Part shown: piece by piece, positions 17,729-26,009 of the stretch
How the letters are laid out: each line of letters opens with the position of its first letter
Position numbering within the stretch: position 1 is the first letter of the stretch
Source of the DNA: Paraburkholderia solitsugae
GTDB taxonomy: Bacteria; Pseudomonadota; Gammaproteobacteria; Burkholderiales; Burkholderiaceae
DNA length: 64,000 nucleotides
Assembly: GCF_013177695.1 (NCBI RefSeq)
Contig: NZ_WOEY01000066.1
Coordinates: 1-64,000, forward strand
Reading direction: 5' to 3'
Made by a program: the position numbers and the translations under genes
Notes under the pieces: generated by a model
Database searches by the model: none
What the model was told of the DNA's origin: nothing
Seen by the model: the letters and a program-made list of their open reading frames with translations, nothing else

Positions 17729-17800
17729 GCATACAATGAGTCCATCAAACGGCTGAAAAACGCCTCAATCACTGGATGATACGACAACATTGCATACAAT
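17729..17800 (+). promoter_or_regulatory. Direct repeat GCATACAAT upstream of the GntR gene
   Basis: The nonamer GCATACAAT occurs at 17729-17737 and again at 17792-17800, exactly 63 bases apart, close to six helical turns. The flanks also agree (TTGGCATACAA and TTGCATACAAT). The second copy overlaps the annotated TTG start of the GntR gene. Both fit AT-rich half-sites bound by FCD-type GntR regulators, suggesting autoregulation with looping. No binding evidence exists beyond the sequence. Confidence 0.4.
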
Positions 17801-18461
17801 CACCGAAATTTCCCCCAGCCGATTTTCCAGTGAAGACGTGTACGCCGCGCTGAAACAAGCGCTGGGCGACAGTCAGTACGCCCCGGGCGAATACCTGCGC
17901 GAAGCCCAGATCGCCAAGTCGATGGGGGTGAGCCGGACACCGGTGCGCGAAGCGCTGCAACGCCTCGCTTCCGAGGGCTGGCTGGAGATCAAGCCGAACT
18001 ATGGCGCACGCGTTAAGCACTGGTCGACACGCGACGTCGAGGAGATTTTCGAGGCGCGGCTGCTGGTCGAGCCGTATCTGGCGGGCCGGGCGGCCCTGCG
18101 CATTACGCCGGAGGACATCGGCACGCTGGTCGAACTGGCCGAGCGGATGAGCGTCATCGCGGCACGCGAGGCGACACCCGAGACCACCGAACAATGGTTT
18201 GCCGCGAACGGCACCTTTCACGCCATCGTGACGGCAGCGGCCGGCAACGTGCGGTTGGATAACGCGCTCAAGTCCATGAAGGAGATGCCCCTGATCAAGT
18301 GGACGTTCGACACGTATGGCGCCGAAGATCGCCGGCGCAGTGCCCGCCAGCACTTCGAGATCGTCGAGGCGCTTGAACAACGCAACCAGGCTTGGACCGA
18401 AGCCATCACACGCTGCCACATCCTTGCGGCAGAGCAATCGGTACTGGCGAAGATGAAATAG
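17790..18461 (+). CDS. GntR-family (FadR/FCD type) transcriptional regulator
   Basis: A regulator of about 223 residues. The N-terminal winged HTH at about 15-75 includes LREAQIAKSMGVSRTPVREALQRLASEGWLEI, the GntR signature. The C-terminal all-helical FCD domain from about 85 has metal or ligand-binding residues in the pattern ARLLVEPYLAGRAA...FHAIVTAAAGN. The start is uncertain: the frame is open from a TTG at 17790 that overlaps a repeated nonamer, and no convincing Shine-Dalgarno is seen. It is followed 68 bases later by a transporter and then an isocitrate-lyase-superfamily enzyme, which it probably controls. FCD regulators usually respond to organic acids. Confidence 0.85.
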   Translation: MHTITEISPSRFSSEDVYAALKQALGDSQYAPGEYLREAQIAKSMGVSRTPVREALQRLASEGWLEIKPNYGARVKHWSTRDVEEIFEARLLVEPYLAGRAALRITPEDIGTLVELAERMSVIAAREATPETTEQWFAANGTFHAIVTAAAGNVRLDNALKSMKEMPLIKWTFDTYGAEDRRRSARQHFEIVEALEQRNQAWTEAITRCHILAAEQSVLAKMK

Positions 18462-18529
18462 CGGCAATCTGCGTCGCAAATCAGCAGCACGACTGAGCGA
18501 CGCCGACCATCAACGACATTGGAGACAAC

Positions 18530-19930
18530 ATGATGATTACGGCGAGCGCTGGCGCAAGACTGGATCGGCTGCCCCTATCCCCCTTTCATCGCCGCATCCT
18601 GTGGCTGATCGGCGGCGGGATGTTTCTCGACTCGTTCGACATCTACCTCGCCGGTGGCGTGCTTGGCGCACTGACCCGCAGCGGCTGGTCGACCATGCAG
18701 CTCAATGCAACCTTCCTCTCGTCGACCTTCATCGGCATGCTGCTCGGCGCACTGACGGCGGGCGTGCTCGGCGATGCCAAAGGCCGCAAGTTCACGTATC
18801 AGTTCAATCTGCTGATCTTCGGCCTCGCCTCGATTGCCGGCGCGCTCGCACCCAATATGACCTGGCTCATCGTCTGCCGCTTCTTCATGGGCCTCGGTCT
18901 CGGCGCGGAAATCGTCGTGGGCTACGGCTCGGTCGGCGAGTTCATTCCGCCATCCGTGCGCGGTAAATGGTCCGCCTATCTTTCGCTGATTACGAACTCG
19001 GCACTGTTCTTCTCCACATTCCTCGGCTTTCTGATCATTCCTTCGATCGGCTGGCGCGCCATGTTCGGGATGGTCGGCGTCGGCGCGTTGATCATCTGGG
19101 TGATTCGCAAGAAGATGCCGGAATCGCCACGCTGGCTCGAATCGAAGGGTCGCCACGCGGAGGCCGACGCGCTCCTCACAGCCATCGAAACGGAGGTAGC
19201 GCGGGATCGGCCGGGGCACGCGTTGCCGCCGATCGTCGAATCGAAACCCGTCGCCACGCAAAGCACCACGCTTTTGAGTCTGTTCCAGCGTCCCTTGCTG
19301 CACCGCATGTTCCTGTCGGTTTGCGTGCAGGTGGCGATCAATATCGTGATCTACGGATTCATCGTGTGGGTGCCGACCTTCCTGATGAAGCAGGGTCACG
19401 GCGTCGCATCGTCGCTCGGCTACACCGCATTGATGTCGCTGGGCGGCCCGGCCGGCGCGCTGGTCGGCGTGCTGATCGCAGACAAGGTCGGGCGCAAGAA
19501 CGGCCTGATTGGCGTCGCCACGCTGGCGGCCGTGATCGGCTGGTTGTACGGACACTCGAGCAGCGTGGAGATGGCCACGCTGCTGGGCTTCATTCTGTTC
19601 ACGCTGACCTATCTGATGGTCGCGCTCGGCATTGCCACCTACATTCCGGAATTGTTCGCGACGGAGAATCGGATGCGCGCCAACGGCGTGGCGGGTTGTG
19701 CCGGCCGCCTGGCAGGTATCGCCGCGCCGCAGGTGGTCGTGTTGATGTATGCCACCGGCGGCATCAAGGACGTGCTCTCCGTGATTGTCGGCGCGCTCGC
19801 CGTGCTCGTGGTGGTCCTGATCGCATTGGGCATCGAAACCAATCAACGTTCGCTGGAAGACATCGCTCCGGAAACGGATGCGCTGCCGCTCGCAACCGGG
19901 CACGAGATGCCCGGCAAACAACATCTTTAA
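18530..19930 (+). CDS. MFS transporter (sugar-porter/SV2-like)
   Basis: A 466-residue, 12-segment inner-membrane transporter. Features are GGGMFLDSFDIYLAGGVLGAL in helix 1, the GDAKGRKFTYQFN loop, RFFMGLGLGAEIVVGYGSVGEFIP in helices 4-5, and PESPRWLESKGRHAEADALL before the central loop. This pattern is shared by organic-acid carriers of the sugar-porter branch. It lies in a GntR-MFS-lyase unit between the iac and cat genes, 28 bases upstream of the lyase. The substrate is probably a di- or tricarboxylate given the neighbours (inference). Whether it also serves IAA uptake cannot be told. Confidence 0.85.
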   Translation: MMITASAGARLDRLPLSPFHRRILWLIGGGMFLDSFDIYLAGGVLGALTRSGWSTMQLNATFLSSTFIGMLLGALTAGVLGDAKGRKFTYQFNLLIFGLASIAGALAPNMTWLIVCRFFMGLGLGAEIVVGYGSVGEFIPPSVRGKWSAYLSLITNSALFFSTFLGFLIIPSIGWRAMFGMVGVGALIIWVIRKKMPESPRWLESKGRHAEADALLTAIETEVARDRPGHALPPIVESKPVATQSTTLLSLFQRPLLHRMFLSVCVQVAINIVIYGFIVWVPTFLMKQGHGVASSLGYTALMSLGGPAGALVGVLIADKVGRKNGLIGVATLAAVIGWLYGHSSSVEMATLLGFILFTLTYLMVALGIATYIPELFATENRMRANGVAGCAGRLAGIAAPQVVVLMYATGGIKDVLSVIVGALAVLVVVLIALGIETNQRSLEDIAPETDALPLATGHEMPGKQHL

Positions 19931-19957
19931 CCGCATCTGGACGTCAAGGAATTCGCC

Positions 19958-20830
19958 ATGATTCGCAATAGTGCCCGTCTCAACCTCAAGGCCCGCTTGT
20001 CGCAACCAGAAATCGTGGTCGCCCCGGGTGTCTTCGACATGATCTCGGTGCGGCTGGCCGACAGCATGAAGTTCGACTGCCTGTACATGACCGGCTATGG
20101 CACGGTGGCGTCCTATCTGGGTGTGCCCGATGCGGGTCTCGCCACCTATACCGACATGCTCAATCGTGTCACCGCGTTCTGCGCGGCCAGCGACACGCCG
20201 ATCATTTGCGATGGCGACACCGGTTACGGTGGCCTGCTTAACGTAGCCCATACCGTGCGCGGTTATGAACGCGCAGGCGCGGCCGGCATCCAGCTCGAAG
20301 ACCAGGAGTTTCCGAAGAAGTGCGGTCACACGCCGGGCCGTCGCGTGATTGCCGCCGACGACATGGTCAGGAAGATCAAGGTCGCGGTCGAGACGCGTGT
20401 TGACCCGGACTTTCAGATCATCGCCCGCACCGATGCGCGTACCAGCCTCGGTCTCGACGAGGCGTTGCGACGCGGCGAAGCCTACGCCCGTGCCGGCGCC
20501 GACATCATCTTCATCGAATCGCCGGAGACGCCTGAAGAACTCGAGAAGATCGGCAAATCGTTCGACAAGCCCTTGCTCGTCAATATTGTGGAAGGCGGCC
20601 GCACGCCGCAACTGACACCGGCGGAACTGGAGGCGCTGGGGTTTTCGCTGGCGATCTATCCGGCGTCGGGCTTTCTGGCAGTGACGCACGCGCTGGAGCA
20701 CGTCTACACCCAGATTCAGGCGCTCAAGGGCACTAATGGGGAGCAGGACGCAATGTACTCGTTCGCGAAGATGTGCGACCTGATGGGCTTCCCGGCCGTA
20801 TGGGATTTCGACCGGCAGCATGCCGACTGA
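19958..20830 (+). CDS. Isocitrate lyase/PEP mutase superfamily enzyme
   Basis: A 290-residue enzyme of the isocitrate lyase/PEP mutase superfamily, which cleaves or rearranges 2-substituted dicarboxylates within a TIM barrel. Visible features are VAPGVFDMISVRLA (family start), TPIICDGDTGYGG with the Mg-binding Asp pair, and EDQEFPKKCGHTPGR, whose KKCGH carries the catalytic Cys used by lyases. The KKCGH motif favours a C-C lyase (2-methylisocitrate, dimethylmalate or related) over an oxaloacetate decarboxylase or phosphonomutase. It forms an apparent operon with the preceding transporter and GntR regulator. The exact substrate is not predictable. Confidence 0.85.
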   Translation: MIRNSARLNLKARLSQPEIVVAPGVFDMISVRLADSMKFDCLYMTGYGTVASYLGVPDAGLATYTDMLNRVTAFCAASDTPIICDGDTGYGGLLNVAHTVRGYERAGAAGIQLEDQEFPKKCGHTPGRRVIAADDMVRKIKVAVETRVDPDFQIIARTDARTSLGLDEALRRGEAYARAGADIIFIESPETPEELEKIGKSFDKPLLVNIVEGGRTPQLTPAELEALGFSLAIYPASGFLAVTHALEHVYTQIQALKGTNGEQDAMYSFAKMCDLMGFPAVWDFDRQHAD

Positions 20831-20908
20831 GACGCGGATCCACTCGATGTGAGGCGTGGCGTGCGGCGTATGCATGTGCCACGCCGGCGGCCCACCGCAC
20901 GCCGCCCT

Positions 20909-21796
20909 TCAAACCCGTTTGAACAACTCCCGCGCCAGCGAACACAACAACGTCGTAGTCGGCGACTCATCCTGCAGGCGGCGGCTCATGATGATCGGCG
21001 ACGCGATATTGGCGGCCGGAACCGGCCGGTACACCACGCCATGTGCGCGCAAACCCTCCACGCTTTCCGGCACGAGACACACGCCGACTTGCGCCGCAAC
21101 CAGCCCCAGCGCGGTTTGCAATTCCCTCACTTCATGAACGGCCTTGGGCTCCAGCGCATGGTCATGCATCGCCGATAGTTGCTGGTCCGCATAGCTCGGC
21201 CGCGGCGTGCTCGGATAGATGATCAGGGTTTCCTGCGCGAGCTGGGCAAGCGTCAGCGGCTTCTTCTGGCGCGCGAGCGGATGGTCTTGCGGCAGTGCGG
21301 CAATCATCCGTTCTTCGACAAGTACTTCGCGCGCCAACTGTGCATCGTCGAAACGCAAACGGCCGAAGCCGACGTCGATACGACCGCCTTTAAGGGCACC
21401 GAGCTGTTCGATCGTAAACATTTCAATCAGCGACAACTCGATATGCGGCGCAGCCTCGCGAAACGCACGGATCACTGCGGGCAGCGCGCCATAGAGCGTC
21501 GACGGTACGAAACCGATCACGATGCGCTCGGCCAGTTGCGCGAGCCGTCGCGTGAGCGGAGCGAGTTCGTCGGCTTCGTCGACCAACCGCTTGGCCTGTG
21601 CATAGAAAATGCGGCCGGCTTCGGTCAGCCGCAGCGGCCGTGACCCCCGTTCGAACAGCGGGAGGCCAATGCTCTCCTCGATCTGCTGGATCTGGCGGCT
21701 AAGCGGCGGTTGCGTCATATGCAGGCGAGTGGCGGCCCGCGTGATGTTCATTTCTTCCGCGACCGCAATGAAGTAGCGGAGTTGGCGAAGTTCCAT
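20909..21796 (-). CDS. catR: LysR-family regulator CatR of catechol catabolism
   Basis: A 295-residue LysR regulator of the CatR/BenM/CatM branch. The start ATG at 21796 gives the standard N-terminus MELRQLRYFIAVAEEMNITRAA, followed by HMTQPPLSRQIQQIEESIGLPLFERGSRPLRLTEAG. It is divergent from catB, and an ATAC-N7-GTAT element (the CatR/BenM recognition pattern) lies three bases upstream of its start. cis,cis-Muconate is the known effector in this branch. Its product would activate catB-A-C and repress itself. Upstream in-frame residues beyond 21796 are not family-like. Confidence 0.9.
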   Translation of the reverse strand: MELRQLRYFIAVAEEMNITRAATRLHMTQPPLSRQIQQIEESIGLPLFERGSRPLRLTEAGRIFYAQAKRLVDEADELAPLTRRLAQLAERIVIGFVPSTLYGALPAVIRAFREAAPHIELSLIEMFTIEQLGALKGGRIDVGFGRLRFDDAQLAREVLVEERMIAALPQDHPLARQKKPLTLAQLAQETLIIYPSTPRPSYADQQLSAMHDHALEPKAVHEVRELQTALGLVAAQVGVCLVPESVEGLRAHGVVYRPVPAANIASPIIMSRRLQDESPTTTLLCSLARELFKRV

Positions 21797-21798
21797 GC

Positions 21799-21813
21799 AT
21801 ACCCCTACGGTAT
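21799..21813. promoter_or_regulatory. CatR/BenM-type recognition site ATAC-N7-GTAT
   Basis: ATAC at 21799-21802 and GTAT at 21810-21813 are separated by seven bases, matching the high-affinity site of CatR/BenM-type LysR proteins. The dyad extends to CATACC/GGTATG. It sits in the catR-catB intergenic region, three bases from the catR ATG and 87 bases before catB, as expected for a dual autorepression and activation site. Confidence 0.75.
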
Positions 21814-21899
21814 GGAAGTAGTCGGAATCGGTGTTGGACTGCTTCGTGGGTTTGTTTTTACTATGGGGCTCCCGTTTAAGCAGTGCAGGAGGGCAACGA

Positions 21900-23057
21900 A
21901 TGATAGCAACACCCGTGAAGATCGAGAGCGTGGAGACGATTCTCGTCGACGTACCGACGATTCGTCCCCACCGGCTCTCGGTCGCGACGATGAACTGCCA
22001 GACGCTGGTGCTAGTACGTATCCGCTGTGCCGACGGCGTGGTCGGCGTGGGCGAGGGTACGACCATCGGCGGCCTCGCATACGGCGAGGAAAGCCCGGAA
22101 AGTATCAAGGTCAACATCGATACGTACTTCGCGCCGCTGCTCAAGGACATGGACGCGAGCCGTCCAGGCGCGGCGATGGCGAAGCTGCGCGCGCTGTTTC
22201 AGGGCAACCGTTTTGCCAAATCCGCGGTTGAAACCGCGTTGTTCGATGCTCAGGCGCAGCGCCTCGGCGTGCCCCTGTCGGAGTTGTTCGGCGGCCGCGT
22301 GCGCGATTCGGTGGACGTTGCGTGGACCCTCGCGAGTGGCGACACGACCCGCGATATCGACGAAGCCGAGCGCGTGTATGAAGCGAAGCGCCATCGCGTG
22401 TTCAAGCTGAAGATCGGCTCGCGGGCGGTGGCGGACGACGTCGCGCACGTCGTGGCCATTCAGAAAGCGCTGGAAGGACGCGGCGAAGTGCGTGTCGACG
22501 TGAACCAGGCATGGACTGAATCCGAAGCGATCTGGGCCGGCAAGCGTTTTGCCGATGCGGGTGTTGCGCTGATCGAGCAGCCGATCGCCGCGGAGAACCG
22601 CGCGGGCCTCAAGCGTCTGACCGATCTCGCTCAGGTGCCGATCATGGCCGACGAAACGCTGCACGGTCCGGCGGATGCCTTCGCCGTTGCCAGTGCGCGT
22701 GCCGCCGACGTATTCGCCGTGAAGATCGCGCAATCGGGCGGCCTGACTGGCGCCGCGCAGGTGGCGGCCATTGCGCTTGCCGCGAACATCGACCTGTACG
22801 GCGGCACGATGCTCGAAGGCGCCGTGGGCACGATCGCCTCGGCGCAACTCTTCAGCACCTTCGGCAAACTGAAGTGGGGCACTGAACTGTTCGGGCCGTT
22901 GCTGCTGACCGAAGAGATTCTCACTGAACCGCTGCGCTACGAGAATTTTGCTTTGCATCTTCCACAAGGGCCGGGTCTTGGCATCACGCTCGACTGGGCC
23001 AAGATCGATCGCTTGCGGCGCGATACGCGCAAGGGCGCAAGCGTGACCCTCAACTGA
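21900..23057 (+). CDS. catB: Muconate cycloisomerase CatB
   Basis: A 385-residue enolase-superfamily muconate-lactonizing enzyme that turns cis,cis-muconate into muconolactone. The ATG at 21900 has an AGGAGG Shine-Dalgarno. The KxK motif (KLKIG) supplies the catalytic Lys. Metal ligands are the Asp of DVNQAW, Glu of IEQPIA and Asp of MADET, and a second Lys is in AVKIAQSGG. The conserved GTMLEG loop is present near residue 300. Length is normal. It is first in catB-A-C and divergent from catR, with the recognition element in between. Confidence 0.93.
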   Translation: MIATPVKIESVETILVDVPTIRPHRLSVATMNCQTLVLVRIRCADGVVGVGEGTTIGGLAYGEESPESIKVNIDTYFAPLLKDMDASRPGAAMAKLRALFQGNRFAKSAVETALFDAQAQRLGVPLSELFGGRVRDSVDVAWTLASGDTTRDIDEAERVYEAKRHRVFKLKIGSRAVADDVAHVVAIQKALEGRGEVRVDVNQAWTESEAIWAGKRFADAGVALIEQPIAAENRAGLKRLTDLAQVPIMADETLHGPADAFAVASARAADVFAVKIAQSGGLTGAAQVAAIALAANIDLYGGTMLEGAVGTIASAQLFSTFGKLKWGTELFGPLLLTEEILTEPLRYENFALHLPQGPGLGITLDWAKIDRLRRDTRKGASVTLN

Positions 23058-23104
23058 CGGTTCATCCGCTAGCCGTCAGAAACATCAAACGAAGGAGATA
23101 CCCC

Positions 23105-24013
23105 ATGAACAAGCAATCCATCGACGCGCTGCTGCAGAAGATCAACGACAGCGCCACCCACGAAGGCAATCCGCGCACCAAGCAGATCGTCAATCGCATC
23201 ATCAAGGATCTGTTCTATACGATCGAAGACCTCGACGTGCAGCCGGCCGAATTCTGGACCGCGCTGAATTATCTCGGCGACGCGGGCAAGAGCGGCGAGC
23301 TCGGCTTGCTGGCTGCGGGCCTCGGTTTCGAGCACTTTCTCGACCTGCGTCTGGACGAAGCGGAAACCAAGGCCGGTATCGAAGGCGGCACGCCGCGCAC
23401 CATTGAAGGTCCGTTGTATGTGGCAGGCGCACCGGTGTCCGACGGTCATGCACGACTGGATGACGGCACCGATCCGGGTCAGACACTGGTGATGCGCGGC
23501 CGCGTGCTCGGCGAAGACGGCAAGCCGTTGGCGAATGCGCTGGTTGAAGTGTGGCACGCGAATCATCTCGGCAACTACTCGTACTTTGACAAGTCGCAGC
23601 CGGCCTTCAATCTGCGCCGCTCGATTCGCACGGATGCCGAGGGCAAGTACAGTTTCCGCAGCGTGGTGCCGGTGGGTTACTCGGTGCCGCCGCAAGGGCA
23701 GACGCAGTTGTTGCTCGATCAGTTGGGCCGTCATGGGCATCGTCCGGCACATATCCACTTCTTCGTTTCGGCGCCAGGCTGCCGCAAGCTGACCACGCAG
23801 ATCAACATCGACGGCGATCCGTATCTGTGGGACGACTTCGCGTTCGCCACGCGCGACGGCCTCGTCCCGGCCGTCAAGCAGGCCGAGGGCGCGGAAGGCA
23901 AGCCCTATGGTGTCGAAGGCCAGTTCGCGTTGATCGATTTCGACTTCACGCTGTTCAAGGAGCGCGACAACCTGCCGGGCGCTGAAGTGGAGCGCGCACG
24001 CGCCGAAGCCTGA
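23105..24013 (+). CDS. catA: Catechol 1,2-dioxygenase CatA
   Basis: A 302-residue intradiol dioxygenase that opens catechol to cis,cis-muconate with a non-haem Fe(III). The iron ligands by family pattern are Tyr158 (GNYSYFD), Tyr192 (VGYSVP), His216 and His218 (RPAHIHFF). The N-terminal helical dimerisation domain typical of catechol dioxygenases spans about residues 1-95. A GAAGGAGA Shine-Dalgarno precedes the ATG. It follows catB by 47 bases. A strong intrinsic terminator lies just downstream, before catC. In this window it would take the catechol made by the iac pathway. Confidence 0.95.
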   Translation: MNKQSIDALLQKINDSATHEGNPRTKQIVNRIIKDLFYTIEDLDVQPAEFWTALNYLGDAGKSGELGLLAAGLGFEHFLDLRLDEAETKAGIEGGTPRTIEGPLYVAGAPVSDGHARLDDGTDPGQTLVMRGRVLGEDGKPLANALVEVWHANHLGNYSYFDKSQPAFNLRRSIRTDAEGKYSFRSVVPVGYSVPPQGQTQLLLDQLGRHGHRPAHIHFFVSAPGCRKLTTQINIDGDPYLWDDFAFATRDGLVPAVKQAEGAEGKPYGVEGQFALIDFDFTLFKERDNLPGAEVERARAEA

Positions 24014-24065
24014 GACGTCGTCGCTATGACGACTGGAAAAGCATAGACGTTGTATGAATCTGTCG

Positions 24066-24111
24066 CCCCTGGCTGCGCGGCGTAGTTTGCCGGGTAGTCA
24101 GGGGTTTTTTT
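24066..24111 (+). terminator. Rho-independent terminator between catA and catC
   Basis: The arm CCCCTGGCT (24066-24074) pairs with AGTCAGGGG (24096-24104) over nine positions, including one G-U. The stem is followed at once by seven T residues (24105-24111). This is a textbook intrinsic terminator on the + strand. It lies between two genes of one pathway, implying partial read-through or a separate catC promoter. Confidence 0.8.
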
Positions 24112-24138
24112 ATTGCCGATCAAGAAGGGAGAGTAAGC

Positions 24139-24429
24139 ATGCTGTTTCACGTTGAGATGACCGTCAACCTGCCGCCTGAGATGGACGCGGAACGCGCCGC
24201 GCGTCTTAAGGCCGATGAGAAAGCGATGTCGCAGAAGTTACAGGAGGAAGGCGTATGGCGGCACTTGTGGCGCATCGCCGGGCGCTACGCGAATATCAGC
24301 GTGTTCGATGTGGACAGCCCCGCGCATCTGCATGACGTGCTGAGCCAGTTGCCGCTGTTTCCGTATATGGACGTCGAAGTGCGCGCGCTGTGCCGGCATG
24401 CCTCGTCGATTCGCGACGACGACCGGTAA
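24139..24429 (+). CDS. catC: Muconolactone delta-isomerase CatC
   Basis: A 96-residue muconolactone isomerase, the usual family length, which converts muconolactone to 3-oxoadipate enol-lactone. Family features are MLFHVEMTVNLPPEMD at the start, the LKADEKAMSQKLQEEGVWRHLWRIAGRYANISVFDVDS core and the LSQLPLFPYMDVEV end. A good Shine-Dalgarno (GGGAGAG) precedes the ATG. It is separated from catA by a 125-base gap holding an intrinsic terminator and is convergent with iacF. Confidence 0.93.
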   Translation: MLFHVEMTVNLPPEMDAERAARLKADEKAMSQKLQEEGVWRHLWRIAGRYANISVFDVDSPAHLHDVLSQLPLFPYMDVEVRALCRHASSIRDDDR

Positions 24430-24443
24430 GGGCGGCAGAGAGA

Positions 24444-24465
24444 AGGTGCTGCGAATGCAGCACCT
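24444..24465. terminator. Stem-loop between convergent catC and iacF
   Basis: A perfect nine-base stem AGGTGCTGC/GCAGCACCT with a GAAT tetraloop lies in the 57-base gap between the convergent ends of catC and iacF. There is no long T-run on either side, so it may act as a weak bidirectional terminator or transcript-stabilising hairpin. Confidence 0.6.
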
Positions 24466-24486
24466 GGTTGCATTGAAGATTGAGTC

Positions 24487-25464
24487 TTAAAGATCCAGCA
24501 CCAGCAGCGGTGACGTCGCGCGTGAGACGCAGCAGCAGATCACCGTGCCGCTGGCGCGTTCGGCTTTACTCAGGCAATGGTCGCGATGTTCGGGCGTCCC
24601 ACTTACGACGTCGACCATGCAGGTCCCGCATACCCCTTCGCCGCATGACGTGTCGACTTCGATGCCGATCGACGCCAGCGCGGCGACGATCGTCGTGTGT
24701 TTATCCACGCGTACCGTTGCACCGCTGCTGGCGATCCGCACGTCGAATGCATCGAGCGCGTTCGCTTCGCCACTAGTCGCCGAAGCGGGCTCGGCGGCGA
24801 AACGTTCGAGATGGATTGCCTCAGCAGTGACCCGCGTTTCGCCAACCGCCACCACACGCTCCATGAAGGGACCCGGGCCGCAGGTATAGAGGTGCGTGCC
24901 TTCGCGCGCACTTGCCACGCATTTGGCCAGCGCCGTATCCAGTTGCTGTGGCTCGACGCCGAAATGAAATCGCACGAAATCACTGAACGGTGCGCGCGAC
25001 AGCAGCGGCAAGAACGCCGCATGCTCCGCGCTACGCGCGAAATAATGCAATACAAAGGACTGTTTCTGCTTGAGCAGCCGATAGGCCATGCTCAACAGCG
25101 GCGTCACGCCAATGCCCGCCGCGATCAGAATGTGGACGCTCGCATCGGGCGCGAGTTGGAACAGATTGCGCGGCGCACCGATCGTCAATTCGCTGCCGAC
25201 AGTCACGTCGTCGTGCAGCGAGCGCGAGCCGCCGCGCGACGCGTCTTCGCGCTTGACGGCAAACAGATGCGCTTCACGATGGTCCGGGTCGCCGCATAGC
25301 GAATACTGCCGTGTGACGCCCGAGGGGCCGGTGACGTCGATGTGCGCGCCGGGTTCGTAGTGGTCGAACGGTTGGCCGTCCAGCCGCGAGACGCTGAACG
25401 AGCGCACGCTGTGTGCTTCGTCACGCACGCTGTCGACGCGAACGTTGAAGGTGTTTCTTTCCAT
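24487..25464 (-). CDS. iacF: Ferredoxin-NAD(P) oxidoreductase IacF of the Rieske system
   Basis: A 325-residue phthalate-dioxygenase-reductase-like electron carrier. The N-terminal FNR-type domain has RQYSLCGDP for flavin binding and AAGIGVTPLLSMA for NAD(P)H binding. The C-terminal plant-type [2Fe-2S] ferredoxin domain has ligands in DTSCGEGVCGTCMVD plus a distal Cys in RDHCLS. The start ATG at 25464 is chosen at the beginning of homology; an in-frame upstream ATG at 25539 adds a non-family stretch. It would pass electrons from NAD(P)H to the IacC/IacD oxygenase, although it lies beside catC rather than with iacCD. Confidence 0.85.
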   Translation of the reverse strand: MERNTFNVRVDSVRDEAHSVRSFSVSRLDGQPFDHYEPGAHIDVTGPSGVTRQYSLCGDPDHREAHLFAVKREDASRGGSRSLHDDVTVGSELTIGAPRNLFQLAPDASVHILIAAGIGVTPLLSMAYRLLKQKQSFVLHYFARSAEHAAFLPLLSRAPFSDFVRFHFGVEPQQLDTALAKCVASAREGTHLYTCGPGPFMERVVAVGETRVTAEAIHLERFAAEPASATSGEANALDAFDVRIASSGATVRVDKHTTIVAALASIGIEVDTSCGEGVCGTCMVDVVSGTPEHRDHCLSKAERASGTVICCCVSRATSPLLVLDL

Positions 25465-25556
25465 GATCTTGCCGTCTAAGGGACCGAGAGGGGCAGGGCG
25501 GACACCGCATGCATGGCGAGGTGTCCGGTTGTGCGTCAAGGATAAGAAACGGCAGA

Positions 25557-25603
25557 GAATCAGGCAAATCGATTAAAAATCGGTTTCGTAATAAGCCTGA
25601 TTC
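25557..25603. promoter_or_regulatory. Long inverted repeat upstream of iacF
   Basis: Perfect nine-base arms GAATCAGGC (25557-25565) and GCCTGATTC (25595-25603) enclose an inner near-dyad AAATCGATT/AATCGGTTT. It is AT-rich, 93-139 bases upstream of the iacF ATG, and likely an operator for iacF transcription. The regulator is unknown; it does not share an obvious core with the iacC or iacG regulatory repeats. Confidence 0.5.
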
Positions 25604-26009
25604 ATAATACAGGGCTGACCGTGCATCCTCAGCTCCCCGCCAGATGCCGGACGAGTGCCTTCTCCGACTGTTTCAGCGTATTCAGCTCGCGTTGCTTCGT
25701 AAACGCGGAAACCAGTGAGCCGTGAGGCCCATCGTCTGTCAACGCGGCGCGAGCCGTTCAGTTAGCGCGTAGCGTAAGGAGGACCGCCGCTCGCCGAGCC
25801 GGCCTTTGTTTGCGCGATCTTTCCCAACGCCTTGCCGATTGTTCGGCTCATCCGACGTGTCTATTCGCCTTCAGCCGCTTTATCCCTACGGCGTGTGTGC
25901 CTACATTGTGTCCAGTGAAAGCGCCACGGGTTTTCCGGCTCCATCGACGTCAGCGCAGCGAATCTTCGCGGCAGCGCGTCGGCGCGCACTTCATCCAAAG
26001 GACACGATC
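25604..26009. other. Intergenic stretch with a possible C-terminal gene relic
   Basis: No intact gene is supported between the iacF regulatory region and the SDR. On the minus strand an open stretch from 25757 down to a TGA at 25629-25631 reads as a plausible protein tail: LVSAFTKQRELNTLKQSEKALVRHLAGS preceded by ALTDDGPHG. Its composition is protein-like rather than Arg-rich, suggesting the end of a lost gene, but I do not recognise the family. The rest holds only the leader of the SDR gene. Confidence 0.25.

Noticed and set aside
18575-20875. 766-codon minus-strand open frame over the transporter and lyase genes
   Set aside because: Composition is His/Arg/Asp-rich low complexity with no family motifs; the plus-strand genes carry conserved motifs throughout.
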